A stretch of DNA of 64,000 nt, taken from Actinoplanes flavus. GTDB lineage: Bacteria > Actinomycetota > Actinomycetes > Mycobacteriales > Micromonosporaceae. Shown here one piece after another: positions 53,608 to 62,705 of the stretch (position 1 is its first letter; each line of letters starts with the position of its first letter). The stretch lies in assembly GCF_017592555.1 (NCBI RefSeq), contig NZ_JAGFNS010000006.1, positions 250,432-314,431 of the forward strand. The letters run 5' to 3'. The translations under genes and the position numbers were made by a program. The notes below the pieces were generated by a model that worked only from the letters and a program-made list of their open reading frames with translations, ran no database searches and was not told where the DNA came from.

Positions 53608-54514
53608 CGGCGGTCTCCTTCGTGGTGAAGAGCTCGGCGACACGGTGCCGGCGCTGGTCGAGGCGGTGCAGGTTGAGGTCGAGGTCGGTGACGGCCCGCA
53701 GGATGCGGTCGTACGCGGTCTCCGACTCCATCGGCACGAGGAGCATCCGGCCGTCCCGGCTGACCTCCATGCCCATCTCGGCGAGCGCGGCGGCGAGTTC
53801 GTCGGTGCCGTCGGCGACCTCGACCGCGAGCACGTCGGAGGCGGCGGTCATCGACGAGATCCGGTCGGCGCGCAGCAGCCGGCCGCCCTCGATGGCGATG
53901 AGCGAGTCGCAGATCCGTTCGACCTCGCCGAGCAGGTGGGAGCAGACCACCACGGAGATGCCGAACTCGGTGCCGATCCGCTGGACCAGGGCGAGCATGG
54001 CGTCGCGGCCGGCCGGGTCGAGGCCGTTGGTGGGCTCGTCGAGCAGCAGCAGGTCCGGGTCGTGCACGAGCGCCTGGGCCAGCTTGACCCGCTGCTTCAT
54101 GCCGGTGGAGTACCCGCCGATCTGCCGGTACCGCTCCTCGTAGAGGCCGACGTGCCGGAGCGCCTCGGAGGCGCGCTCCCGGGCGGCGGTCTTCGGCAGC
54201 CCGCTCATGCGGCCCAGGTGGGTGACGAACTCGGCGGCCGACACGTCGGGCGGCAGGCAGTCGTTCTCCGGCATGTAGCCGACACGGGCGCGGACCTGAT
54301 CGGTCTGCGTGACGGGGTCGAGATCGAAGACCCGGACGGTGCCGCCGGAGGGCGGCACCAGCCCCAGCATGATTTTGATGAAGGTGCTCTTGCCGGCGCC
54401 GTTGGCGCCGACGAGCCCGATGACGCCGGCATCGACCGCGACGGTGAGGTCCGCGAGGGCGGTCACCCCGCCGCCGTACGTCTTGGTCAGCCCGTCCGTA
54501 ACGATGATGGTCAC
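53600..54514 (-). CDS. ABC transporter ATP-binding protein
   Basis: A 304-residue ATPase and first gene of the operon. Walker A is VGANGAGKSTFIK, the Q-loop region is RVGYMPENDCLPPD, the signature is YSTGMKQRVKLAQALV and Walker B is LLLLDEPTNGLDP. A C-terminal regulatory extension follows. Two different ATPases with two permeases suggest either one heteromeric exporter or two paired transporters transcribed together. No regulator is adjacent. Confidence 0.93.
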   Translation of the reverse strand: MTIIVTDGLTKTYGGGVTALADLTVAVDAGVIGLVGANGAGKSTFIKIMLGLVPPSGGTVRVFDLDPVTQTDQVRARVGYMPENDCLPPDVSAAEFVTHLGRMSGLPKTAARERASEALRHVGLYEERYRQIGGYSTGMKQRVKLAQALVHDPDLLLLDEPTNGLDPAGRDAMLALVQRIGTEFGISVVVCSHLLGEVERICDSLIAIEGGRLLRADRISSMTAASDVLAVEVADGTDELAAALAEMGMEVSRDGRMLLVPMESETAYDRILRAVTDLDLNLHRLDQRRHRVAELFTTKETADV

Positions 54515-54593
54515 GGGGTCAGCCTATGAAGGCGGCGCACCTCGATGGATCGGGAAAACCCCTGAGCCCCTCTCCGGGTCTCTCAGCCGGCTC

Positions 54594-55751
54594 TCAGTTT
54601 ACTGACACCTGGAACACCGGAAGCCGGCCGAGACGACGGTATTCGCGCAGCGCCGCCGGGGTGCTGTCCACCGACGAGTCCTGGCCCTTGTGGTTGGCCG
54701 GGGTCTCGAAGTGCACCATCGCCTTGATGCCGGGGAAGCGGCCGATCTGCTCTCCCACCTCGCGATAGAACTCGGCCATGTGGCCCGGGTTGCGCTCGGA
54801 GAACCAGACGCCCCACTCGGCCACCATCAGCGGCTTGTCCGGGTGGCGCCCGCGGACCCAGTTGTAGAAGCCGGGCCAGCCGGGTTTGCTCGCCGAACGG
54901 CGGTTGAGCAGCTCGGCGAAGTCGCCGTGGCCGTAGCCGGGGTCGCTGTAGGAGTAGGTGTCGAAGCCGATCCAGTCGACCACCTCGTCGCCGGGGTACA
55001 TGTGCTGGAACCAGCTCTTGGTGGTGTGCGGGACGTAGGCCATGTGCACCAGAACGGTCACCACGTTGGTGGCGCCCTTGGCCCGCAGCCGCTTCACCAC
55101 GTGCCGGAACATGGCGGCGTAGTCACGGGCCGTGTAGCCGGAGCCGACCCGTTCGCGTACCTGGTCCTCGGCCTCGTGGTGGATCGCGAAGAAGAACCGC
55201 TCCCGGAAGTTCTCCCGCAGGTGCGCGGCGAGGCGGTCCAGGAAGTCGTCGGTACGCCGGTCCCCGCGCGCGATCCGCGCCCAGGTGGTGGTCTCCGGCT
55301 TCCAGTTGAGCAGCAGGATCCGCTTGCGCCCCGGCTCACGGGCGATCCGGATCTCCTGCTCGGTCGGGAACAGCTGCCGGGTGCCCTTGTGGTAGCCGTG
55401 GAAGACCGCCTGATGCCGCCCGGTCTTGCGCTCGAACTCGGTGAGCGCCCGCAGGCCCTGTGCCTCGGTGTGTGCCCCCGGCGCCACGCCCCACAGGATC
55501 CCGCAGGTCGGCACCAGCCTGGCCCCGGTACGGCACGTCCGGTCCGGCCCCGACTCGAAGCGGTGCCCCACCGGCACGAGGCGGGACGGCCCGGGCAGGT
55601 CCGGCAGGGCGGAGACCGGCGGCCGGTACGACGGGATGCCGAGCCGGTCGGCGCCACCGGTCCACGCCCAGGAGAGCGTCGCGGTCACTGACATCGTGAA
55701 GGCCGTGGTCAGTGCGGCGAGGTGCAGTAGTCGGGATCGGGTCTGTCTCAC
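54594..55751 (-). CDS. Secreted GH26-like glycoside hydrolase
   Basis: A 385-residue exported (beta/alpha)8-fold hydrolase. The signal peptide is LLHLAALTTAFTMSVTATLS (about residues 8-27). The catalytic acid/base appears in FFAIHHEAED (E193) and the nucleophile in LMVAEWGVWF (E312), the order and spacing of GH26 mannanase-type enzymes. DWIGFDTYSYSD lies between. The enzyme may trim or release the polymer made by the divergent locus, which starts 170 bases away. The glycan substrate is not predictable. The upstream region is notably A/T-rich. Confidence 0.78.
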   Translation of the reverse strand: MRQTRSRLLHLAALTTAFTMSVTATLSWAWTGGADRLGIPSYRPPVSALPDLPGPSRLVPVGHRFESGPDRTCRTGARLVPTCGILWGVAPGAHTEAQGLRALTEFERKTGRHQAVFHGYHKGTRQLFPTEQEIRIAREPGRKRILLLNWKPETTTWARIARGDRRTDDFLDRLAAHLRENFRERFFFAIHHEAEDQVRERVGSGYTARDYAAMFRHVVKRLRAKGATNVVTVLVHMAYVPHTTKSWFQHMYPGDEVVDWIGFDTYSYSDPGYGHGDFAELLNRRSASKPGWPGFYNWVRGRHPDKPLMVAEWGVWFSERNPGHMAEFYREVGEQIGRFPGIKAMVHFETPANHKGQDSSVDSTPAALREYRRLGRLPVFQVSVN

Positions 55752-55892
55752 AAAGGCCGAGTATCAGACGATCAAGCATGTTTGTCCAGTAAAAAGCGGT
55801 TTTGCACTGAGATTGCTATATGTGGCATTCGTACCGAGTGAGGGAAGACCGAGATCCCGACTCGACCGGTGGGATCGAGGCTGCGAAACTGT

Positions 55893-55913
55893 CCCCCAAA
55901 TACCTGCAGGGGG
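55893..55913 (+). promoter_or_regulatory. Hairpin covering the ribosome-binding site of the APS kinase gene
   Basis: CCCCC (55893-55897) can pair with GGGGG (55909-55913) across 11 bases. The GGGGG block is the Shine-Dalgarno of the GTG at 55921, 7 bases away. Folding would hide the site, so translation may be conditional. Confidence 0.45.
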
Positions 55914-55920
55914 ATTCGAA

Positions 55921-57441
55921 GTGAATGGTTCGGTACTGCCCGAGGACGTGCTCCGGGACGCTCCCTCCTTCACCCCGCGCCCCTACGAGCTGGCGGACCT
56001 CGAGTTGCTGCTCTCCGGCGCCTACGCGCCGCTGACCGGTTTCCTGGGCCGCGCCGACCTGGCCTCGCTGGCCCGCCGCGGCCGGCTGGCCGACGGCGCG
56101 TCCTGGCCGGTGCCGGTGACCTGCGAGATTCCCGGCGAGGTGGCGTCGGCACTGGACCCGGCCGATCCGGCCCGGCGGACCCTGGTGCTGACCGACCCGG
56201 AGGGTGCCCCGGTCGCCGCCATCGAGGTGACCGACATGTGGCGGACCGGGGAGAACCGGTTCGGCATCGGCGGTCCGGTGCGCCGGATGGGTGACGGCGG
56301 CCACGGCCCGTTCCAGCGGCTGCGGCGCATGCCGGAGGAGGTCCGGGCGCTGCTCCCACCGGGCCGGGTGCTCGGGGTGATCGCCGACCGGCCGCTGCAC
56401 CGGCCGCAGCTCGCCCAGATCGCGCACGCCGCCCGCACCCTGGCCGCTCATCTCCTGATCCTGATCCCGGTGAGCGGGCCGGGCCCGGACGGCCTGCCGC
56501 CGGAGGCGCTGGTGCGCTCGATCTTCGCGGCCCGTGACCGGATGCCCCCGGCCACCGTGGTCGCGGTTCCGCTGCTCACCCGGGGCGACGAGATGCGCGA
56601 CGCGCTGCTGCGGGCGCGGGTGGCCCGGGCGTACGGGGTGACGCACGTCCTGTCGACCGGTGACTCGCTGTCCGGCGCGGGTCTGCGGGTCCTGCTGCCG
56701 CGTGAGCTGGCCTACGACAACCGGGACGGCCAGTGGCGCTGGCGCGACGACATCCCGCCGCGCAACCGGCGCCTGGCGATGTCCCCGGCCGAGATCGACG
56801 ACCTGCTGGACCGCGGTTTCCCGCTGCCCGAATGGCACACCCCGCCGGCCGTCGCCAAGGAGCTGTCCCGGGTGCGGCCGCCGCGCCGGCAACGCGGTCT
56901 GGTGGTCTTCTTCACCGGCCTGTCCGGCTCCGGCAAGTCGACCATCGCCCGGAACCTGGCCGACGCGCTCCGGGAGACCGGCGACCGGACCGTGACGCTG
57001 CTCGACGGCGACGTGGTTCGCCGTGAGCTGACCGCCGGGCTGGGCTTCAGCAAGGCCGACCGGGACCGCAACGTCCGCCGGATCGGCTGGGTCGCCGCCG
57101 AGGTGGGCCGGCACCGGGGCATGGCGGTGGCCTGCCCGATCGCACCCTACGAGGCGGCCCGGGCGGCGGCCCGGAAGATGGCGGTGGAGGCCGGGGCCGG
57201 GTTCATCCTGGTGCACGTGGCCACGCCGCTGGAGGTGTGCGAGAGCCGGGACCGCAAGGGCCTGTACGCGCGGGCCCGCGCCGGCCAGCTGCGCGGGATG
57301 ACCGGGATCGACGACCCGTACGAGGAGCCGACCGACGCCGAACTGACCGTCGACACCACCACGATGACCGTCGCCGAGGCGGTCGAGATGGTCCTCGGTT
57401 ACCTGGTCGAGAGCGGTTGGGTGGAGCCGAAACTCTCGTAG
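55921..57441 (+). CDS. cysC: APS kinase fused to a degenerate ATP-sulfurylase-like domain
   Basis: A 506-residue protein. The C-terminal third (from about residue 328) is an intact adenylylsulfate kinase: P-loop GLSGSGKST (333-341), LLDGDVVRREL, the FSKADRDRNVRR loop, and DRKGLYARARAGQ. It phosphorylates APS to PAPS. The N-terminal 320 residues have the sulfurylase architecture, but the catalytic motif that normally reads RNPxHxxH is DRPLHRPQ (156-163), so sulfate activation is doubtful. The gene heads the polysaccharide locus and supplies PAPS for the sulfotransferase at 61.8 kb. The GTG at 55921 is preceded by a hideable AGGGGG. Confidence 0.85.
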   Translation: MNGSVLPEDVLRDAPSFTPRPYELADLELLLSGAYAPLTGFLGRADLASLARRGRLADGASWPVPVTCEIPGEVASALDPADPARRTLVLTDPEGAPVAAIEVTDMWRTGENRFGIGGPVRRMGDGGHGPFQRLRRMPEEVRALLPPGRVLGVIADRPLHRPQLAQIAHAARTLAAHLLILIPVSGPGPDGLPPEALVRSIFAARDRMPPATVVAVPLLTRGDEMRDALLRARVARAYGVTHVLSTGDSLSGAGLRVLLPRELAYDNRDGQWRWRDDIPPRNRRLAMSPAEIDDLLDRGFPLPEWHTPPAVAKELSRVRPPRRQRGLVVFFTGLSGSGKSTIARNLADALRETGDRTVTLLDGDVVRRELTAGLGFSKADRDRNVRRIGWVAAEVGRHRGMAVACPIAPYEAARAAARKMAVEAGAGFILVHVATPLEVCESRDRKGLYARARAGQLRGMTGIDDPYEEPTDAELTVDTTTMTVAEAVEMVLGYLVESGWVEPKLS

Positions 57442-57457
57442 CCATCACTCACGGCGG

Positions 57458-57510
57458 GAGTGTGGCGTTGTCAGTCTGGGGCGAAACGCCCAAAGCTGAC
57501 ACGCACACTC
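57458..57510 (+). promoter_or_regulatory. Extended leader hairpin before the wzz-like gene
   Basis: Nested complementary blocks: GAGTGTG/CACACTC (57458-57464 with 57504-57510), TGTCAG/CTGACA (57469-57474 with 57496-57501) and GGGCG-AAA-CGCCC (57479-57491). It lies between the APS kinase stop and the next start. It may be a terminator, a processing site or an antitermination element of the kind common in long polysaccharide operons. Confidence 0.5.
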
Positions 57511-57537
57511 CTCTCCCGGAAGGGCCGCCGAAGACTG

Positions 57538-59232
57538 ATGGAACCGTCTCGCCCCTCGTCCGATCTCTCGCACTACCTGGGTGCCTTCCGCCGCCACTGG
57601 TGGATCGCCCTGGTGGCCACGGGTGCCGGCCTGGGTGGCGGCGCGGTGCTGACACAGGCCATGCCGAAGGTCTTCGAGTCCTCGGCGTCGGTGCTGGTGG
57701 AGCCGGTCGGGCAGGACACCAACGCGCAGGGCGGCCGGACCAAGGGTACGGTCAACCTGGACACCGAGGCGCAGCTGGTCGGCTCCGGGGCGGTCGCGGT
57801 CAAGGCGGCCACCCTGCTGCGCACCGACCAGTCGCCGATCGAGCTGGCCAAGTCGGTGTCGGTGCAGGTGCCGGCGAACACCACGGTCCTGGTGATCACC
57901 TTCCGGTCGGACGATCCGCGGAAGGCGCAGGCCGGGTCGCACGCGTTCGCCGAGGCCTACCTGCGTAACCGGGAGGAGAGCGCCCGGGCCCAGCTGGACA
58001 AGCAGATCAAGTCGCTCAGCCTCAAGGTGCGACAGCTCACCACGGTGCTGGCCGGGATCAACGCGAAACTGGCGATCGCGTCGAAGGACAGCCCGACCGC
58101 CGGCAACCTGCAGAGCCTGCGGAACAACTCGCAGAACCAGCTGAACTCGCTGACCGGGCGGCTCAACGAGCTGACCACCACCATGGTCGGCGGCGGCAGC
58201 ATCATCAGCGACTCCCGCCTGCCGGACACCCCGAGCAGCCCGAACACGCTGCTCAACGTGGGTACCGGCGGCATGCTCGGTCTGCTGCTCGGGCTGTCCC
58301 TGGCATACCTGCGGGAACGGTTCGACCGGCGGCTGGTCAACCCGAACGACGTACGGGACCGGGGCCGGGTGCCGGTGCTGGCCGCGCTGGACGAGCGCAG
58401 CACGCCGCACTTCGACGACGTCCTCCAGCCGTACGGGCCGGGCGGGCGGGTCTTCAACCGGCTGCGCAACGAGGTGCTGGCCAGCCTGGGTGAACGCGAC
58501 CAGATCATCGTGGTGACCGGGACCAGCCGGGGTTCGGCCAGCACCCTGGTCGCCGCGAACCTGGCGGCGGCGCTCGCGCGTACCGGAAGTGAGGTCGTGC
58601 TGATCGGCGCGCACCTGCCGGACAGCGTGATCGATGCCGCGCCGCTGGCGCGGATGTTCGGGGTCTCGGCCATGCCCGGCCTCTCCGACCTGCTCGCCGG
58701 GCGGGTCGCCCTGCCCCGCGTCCTGCAACGGACCCCGCGGATCCCGTCGCTGCGGGTGATCACCACGGGTGGCACGGCCACCGCGGCCGGGCTGATGCAG
58801 TCGCAGCGGCTCCGCGACACCCTCCAGGCGCTGCGCAAGCAGAGCGGGTACGTGGTCATCGAGGCCCCGTCGACCAGCAGCAGCGCCGACGCGCAGAGCC
58901 TGGCGAGCCTGGCCGACGCGGCGATCCTGGCGGTGGAGCTGCACCGGTCCCAGCGCCCGGCCCTGCTCGACGCCACCGACCAGCTCCAGCGGGTGGGCAC
59001 CCGGCTGCTCGGCGCCGTGGTGCTGCCCCGGCTCGTCGTGGTGCGCCCGAGCGAGCCGGCCGAGCCGGCCGTCTCCCTGCCGGTGCCGGACGTCCGGGAC
59101 GCGCCGGAGGAGGGCCAGACCCAGCAGCTGTCCTTCGCCGGCCGGCAGCGCCCGGGTGGCACCGAGAACCAGGAGGCCACCGCGATCATCGACCTCTCCA
59201 GCGCGGGCGCCGCGGACGGCGACGACAAGTGA
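57538..59232 (+). CDS. Wzz-type chain-length protein with degenerate tyrosine-kinase-like domain
   Basis: A 564-residue protein. An N-terminal membrane helix (about residues 22-40), a periplasmic domain with coiled coil (LDKQIKSLSLKVRQLTTVLAG) and a second helix (about 243-262) make up the Wzz part. A cytoplasmic BY-kinase-like domain follows. Its P-loop position reads VTGTSRGSASTLVAAN, lacking the GKS/T lysine, and no C-terminal tyrosine cluster is seen, so kinase activity is unlikely. It probably controls polymer length or export with the polymerase downstream. The stop overlaps the next start (GTGA). Confidence 0.85.
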   Translation: MEPSRPSSDLSHYLGAFRRHWWIALVATGAGLGGGAVLTQAMPKVFESSASVLVEPVGQDTNAQGGRTKGTVNLDTEAQLVGSGAVAVKAATLLRTDQSPIELAKSVSVQVPANTTVLVITFRSDDPRKAQAGSHAFAEAYLRNREESARAQLDKQIKSLSLKVRQLTTVLAGINAKLAIASKDSPTAGNLQSLRNNSQNQLNSLTGRLNELTTTMVGGGSIISDSRLPDTPSSPNTLLNVGTGGMLGLLLGLSLAYLRERFDRRLVNPNDVRDRGRVPVLAALDERSTPHFDDVLQPYGPGGRVFNRLRNEVLASLGERDQIIVVTGTSRGSASTLVAANLAAALARTGSEVVLIGAHLPDSVIDAAPLARMFGVSAMPGLSDLLAGRVALPRVLQRTPRIPSLRVITTGGTATAAGLMQSQRLRDTLQALRKQSGYVVIEAPSTSSSADAQSLASLADAAILAVELHRSQRPALLDATDQLQRVGTRLLGAVVLPRLVVVRPSEPAEPAVSLPVPDVRDAPEEGQTQQLSFAGRQRPGGTENQEATAIIDLSSAGAADGDDK

Positions 59233-60596
59233 CCGCGGTCGCGGCGGTAGCGCACGCCGGGACCGCGCCCGGGACCTCCACCAAGAACCGCTCGCTGCCG
59301 TCCTGGCCGGTGGCCGGCATCCTGCTGCTCTATCCGCTGTGGTGGGCGCTCGGCCTGGGCGTGCTGATCTTCCCGATGATGGCCGCGCCGATGCTGTTCC
59401 TGCTGCTGCGCCGACGCTCGGCGGGCCGCACGCTGCGGCTGCCGCCGGGCTTCATCTGGTGGGTGATCTTCCTGGCCGCGGTGGTGATCAGCATCGCCGC
59501 GCTGGGCGTGGACCCGCCCGGCACGGTTCCGGAACGCGCGAGCGAGCGGTTGGTCGCCGTCGTCTACAAGCTTTCGATGTACGGGTCTCTCACGGTCCTT
59601 CTGGTGTACGCCGGCAACCTGACCGACGCCGAACTGTCCCGCCGCCGGCTGGTCCGCCTGCTGGGCGGGATGTTCGTGGTGACCGTGCTGGGCGGGCTGC
59701 TCGGCATGGTGGCCGGGAACTTCGAGTTCACCTCGCCGGTGGAGTGGCTGCTGCCGTCCGGGGTGCGCAACAAGGGTTTCGTCCGGTCGCTGGTGCACCC
59801 GTACGCCGCACAGATCATGGACCTGGTCGGCGGCGAGAAGCCGCGCCCGGCCGCCCCGTGGGGCTACACGAACACCTGGGGCAACAACTTCTGCCTGCTG
59901 GCGCCGTGGCTGGTGGTGGCCGCGTGGGCGAGTCACCGTACCGGCCGGAGGGCGCTGGCCGTGCTCTGCCTGGCAGTCTCGGTGGTGCCCGCGGTGGCGT
60001 CGCTCAACCGTGGCCTGTGGATCGGCGTCGGGGTGCTGCTGGTCTACGTGGCGGCGCGTCACGTGCTGGCCGGCCGGCTCTGGATCCTGGTCCTGCTGCC
60101 CCTGCTGGGTGCCGCGCTGGCGGTGGCGCTGACCGCCACCCCGCTGGGCACGACGGTGCAGGCGCGGCTGGACAACGGCAAGTCCAACGGGGTCCGGTCG
60201 TTCCTCGTCGACAAGGCACTGGACGGTTTCACCGGGTCGCCGGTGATCGGGTACGGCGGCACCCGGAACACCCTGGGCGGGCGCAACTCGATCGCGGTCG
60301 GCGAGAGCGCCGGCTGCGAGCGGTGCGGCAACTTCACGGTGGGTGGCAACGGCCAGCTCTGGCAGCTGCTCTACGCGCACGGCGCGGCCGGCACGGTGGG
60401 ATATCTCGGCTTCTTCGGGTACGGGCTGTGGCGGTTCCGCCGGGACCGCACCCCGATCGGGATCGCCGGGAGCGCCGCGCTCGTCTCCTCCTTCTCCGCG
60501 ATGCTCTGGTACAACTCGCTGGTCACCCCTCTGGCCTTCATGGTTCTGGCATATGCGCTGCTCTGGCGCAACTGGATCGAGGGGAAAACCGATTGA
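59229..60596 (+). CDS. O-antigen polymerase/ligase-like (Wzy/WaaL-type) membrane protein
   Basis: A 455-residue multispanning protein with about ten helices (VAGILLLYPLWWALGLGVLI, FIWWVIFLAAVVISIAALG, LAPWLVVAAW, VVPAVASLNRGLWIGVGVLL and others). A large periplasmic loop carries RNTLGGRNSIAVGESAGCER and CGNFTVGGNG. The pattern ASLNRGLW-IGV before the loop and H-GAAGTVGYLG after it fit the O-antigen polymerase/ligase superfamily. It polymerises lipid-linked repeat units or transfers the polymer to an acceptor. It is coupled to the Wzz-like gene upstream and a kinase-like gene downstream. Confidence 0.82.
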   Translation: MTAVAAVAHAGTAPGTSTKNRSLPSWPVAGILLLYPLWWALGLGVLIFPMMAAPMLFLLLRRRSAGRTLRLPPGFIWWVIFLAAVVISIAALGVDPPGTVPERASERLVAVVYKLSMYGSLTVLLVYAGNLTDAELSRRRLVRLLGGMFVVTVLGGLLGMVAGNFEFTSPVEWLLPSGVRNKGFVRSLVHPYAAQIMDLVGGEKPRPAAPWGYTNTWGNNFCLLAPWLVVAAWASHRTGRRALAVLCLAVSVVPAVASLNRGLWIGVGVLLVYVAARHVLAGRLWILVLLPLLGAALAVALTATPLGTTVQARLDNGKSNGVRSFLVDKALDGFTGSPVIGYGGTRNTLGGRNSIAVGESAGCERCGNFTVGGNGQLWQLLYAHGAAGTVGYLGFFGYGLWRFRRDRTPIGIAGSAALVSSFSAMLWYNSLVTPLAFMVLAYALLWRNWIEGKTD

Positions 60597-61822
60597 GCCC
60601 AGTTAGAACGGCTCCAGCTGAGTTGACGGCCGGGGACGCGGCCCTGCGGACGCAGTACCTGACCGAGGTTCTCCACCTGCTCTACCCCGCGCCCTGCCGT
60701 ACCGACGGCACCCCCGGTCCCCTGGTCACCGAGTACCTGGTCGTTCCGAACGCGCACCGGCCCCGGCTGCTGGTGCCGACGCACTCGCCGGCGATCGCGG
60801 CGGCCGCCGTGCGGCGCTACGCCGAGCCGCAGAGCCGGATGGCCCGGCTCAAGCGGGGCGCCGTGGTCGCCGCGGTGCACGCCCGGGCCACCGGCCTGGT
60901 GTTCCGGGACCGGATCCGGGTGACCGGCCCGCTGTCGGCCGGCATCGACGGCTACCTGAGCGAGGCGCTGCGCCGTGATCTCGCGATCAGCATCCACATC
61001 GGCCCGGCGCGGGCCAACCGCAAGCCGGTGCTGCAACTGCTCGGCCCGGACGGCGACACCTTCGCCTTCGGCAAGCTGGGCACCGGCCCGCTGACCCGGC
61101 GCCTGGTCAAGGCGGAGACGGCGGCGCTCACCACGCTCGGCGGCAGCAACCTGACCAAGCTGACCGTGCCCCGGGTGATGCACTCCGGCCAGTGGCGGGG
61201 CATGCAGGTGCTGGTCCAGTCGGCGCTGCCGGTCTGGCTGCCGCGGGCGCCGCTCAGCCGGCGCCGGCTCACCGCGGCCATGCTCGACGTCGCGGGCTGC
61301 CGCGGCTACACGACCGGGCCGCTCACCGGCAGCGGGTACTGGCAGGACCTCCAGGAACGGCTCGGAACGGTCGCCGACCGGCCGGAGGGGGCGGCGCTGG
61401 CCGCCGCCGTGGACGTGCTGGCCGCGCACAGCGGCGAGACGGCCCTGCGGTACGGCGCCTGGCACGGTGACTGGGCCCCCTGGAACATGGCGAACCTGGC
61501 CGACGGCCTGCTCGTGTGGGATTGGGAGCGGTTCGCCACCGGGGTGCCGGCCGGCTTCGACGCCATCCATCACGAGCTGCAGAAACGTATCCAGTCCACC
61601 GGCGACGCCCGGGCCGCGGTCGAGGCGACCGTGCAGCGGGCCGACGAGCTGCTCTCCCCGTTCGGGGTGGCGCCGGTGGCCCGCGAGATCACCGCCCTGC
61701 TCTACCTGGTCGACCTCGCCGTCCGTTACCTGACCGACAAACAGGCCGAGGCGGGCGCCCGGCTGGGCGTGCTCGGGACCTGGCTGCTGCCGGTGCTGAT
61801 CCGGCGCGTGGAGGAGCTGTAG
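60593..61822 (+). CDS. APH-fold phosphotransferase-like protein
   Basis: A 409-residue aminoglycoside-phosphotransferase-fold protein. The catalytic loop is WHGDWAPWNMANL (H291, D293, N298) and the metal site is VWDWERFATG (D310). The N-terminal lobe begins after about residue 100 with RTGLVFRDRIRVTG-like strands and the ATP-binding glycine segment is weak. Substrates of the fold range from choline to sugars. In this operon a sugar or lipid-linked precursor is plausible. The start is a TTG overlapping the polymerase stop (TTGA). The sulfotransferase starts 4 bases after the stop. Confidence 0.72.
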   Translation: MSPVRTAPAELTAGDAALRTQYLTEVLHLLYPAPCRTDGTPGPLVTEYLVVPNAHRPRLLVPTHSPAIAAAAVRRYAEPQSRMARLKRGAVVAAVHARATGLVFRDRIRVTGPLSAGIDGYLSEALRRDLAISIHIGPARANRKPVLQLLGPDGDTFAFGKLGTGPLTRRLVKAETAALTTLGGSNLTKLTVPRVMHSGQWRGMQVLVQSALPVWLPRAPLSRRRLTAAMLDVAGCRGYTTGPLTGSGYWQDLQERLGTVADRPEGAALAAAVDVLAAHSGETALRYGAWHGDWAPWNMANLADGLLVWDWERFATGVPAGFDAIHHELQKRIQSTGDARAAVEATVQRADELLSPFGVAPVAREITALLYLVDLAVRYLTDKQAEAGARLGVLGTWLLPVLIRRVEEL

Positions 61823-61826
61823 AACC

Positions 61827-62705
61827 ATGCACGTACGCAATCTGCCCGCACCGGTGAAACGGGTCGTGCACCTGGGCTCCCGGTCGTTCGGGCGGCTCAC
61901 CGCGGAGAGCCGGATGCTGCCCTCGTTCCTGATCTGCGGCGGGCAGCGCTGCGGCACCACGTCGCTGTACCGCGCGCTGGCCGCGCACCCGGTGGTGCTG
62001 AAGGCGGTGCTGCACAAGGGCGTGCACTACTTCGACACGTCCTACCAGCGGGGGCCGGAGTGGTACCGCGGCCACTTCCCGACGTTGCGCAGCGCCGAGC
62101 GGATCGCCGAACGGTACGGGGTACGCGCGCAGACCTTCGAGTCCAGCCCGTACTACATGTACCACCCGCAGGCGGCCGCCCGGATCGCCCACGACCTGCC
62201 CTACGCCAAGCTCGTGGTGCTGGTCCGGGACCCGGTGGAACGCGCCTACTCGCAGCACCACCACGAGGTGGCCCGGGCCTACGAGTCGGAGCGGGACTTC
62301 GGCGCGGCCCTGGCCCTGGAGCCGGCCCGGCTGCACCGCCAGGAGGAACGGCTCGCCCTCGACCCGGCCTACTACAGCTTCGCCCACCAGCATCACGCGT
62401 ACCGGGCCCGCGGCGAGTACGCCCGCTACCTGAGCGTGGTGGCCCAGCACGTGGGCCGGGAGCGGATCCACGTGGTGGAGAGCGAGCGCTTCTTCACCGA
62501 CCCGGAGCCGGTGTACGACGAGGTCTGCGCCTTCCTGGGGCTGCCCGCCGGACTGGAGCGGCCGGCCTTCGAGCAGCACAACGCCCGGCCCCGGCATGCC
62601 GACATGGATCCCGGGCTGCGCCGTGACCTGTACGCCTACTACCAGTCGCACGACGAGGCGCTGGCCGGCTGGCTGGGGCGCACCCCCATCTGGCGCCGCC
62701 GATGA
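61827..62705 (+). CDS. PAPS-dependent sulfotransferase
   Basis: A 292-residue sulfotransferase. The 5'-phosphosulfate loop is CGGQRCGTTSLYRAL (residues 37-51), the catalytic region is HKGVHYFD, and the 3'-phosphate motif is VLVRDPVERAYSQHHHE (R134, S142). The order resembles carbohydrate sulfotransferases such as the NDST type. It has no signal peptide, so sulfation occurs in the cytoplasm before export. With the APS kinase at the head of the locus it can sulfate the polymer or its lipid-linked unit. The stop overlaps the flippase start by 4 bases. Confidence 0.9.
   Translation: MHVRNLPAPVKRVVHLGSRSFGRLTAESRMLPSFLICGGQRCGTTSLYRALAAHPVVLKAVLHKGVHYFDTSYQRGPEWYRGHFPTLRSAERIAERYGVRAQTFESSPYYMYHPQAAARIAHDLPYAKLVVLVRDPVERAYSQHHHEVARAYESERDFGAALALEPARLHRQEERLALDPAYYSFAHQHHAYRARGEYARYLSVVAQHVGRERIHVVESERFFTDPEPVYDEVCAFLGLPAGLERPAFEQHNARPRHADMDPGLRRDLYAYYQSHDEALAGWLGRTPIWRRR

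Noticed and set aside
57957..60380. A minus-strand frame of about 800 codons opposite the wzz and wzy-like genes
   Set aside because: It has no recognisable domain and GC-shadow composition; the plus-strand genes are coupled and have clear features.
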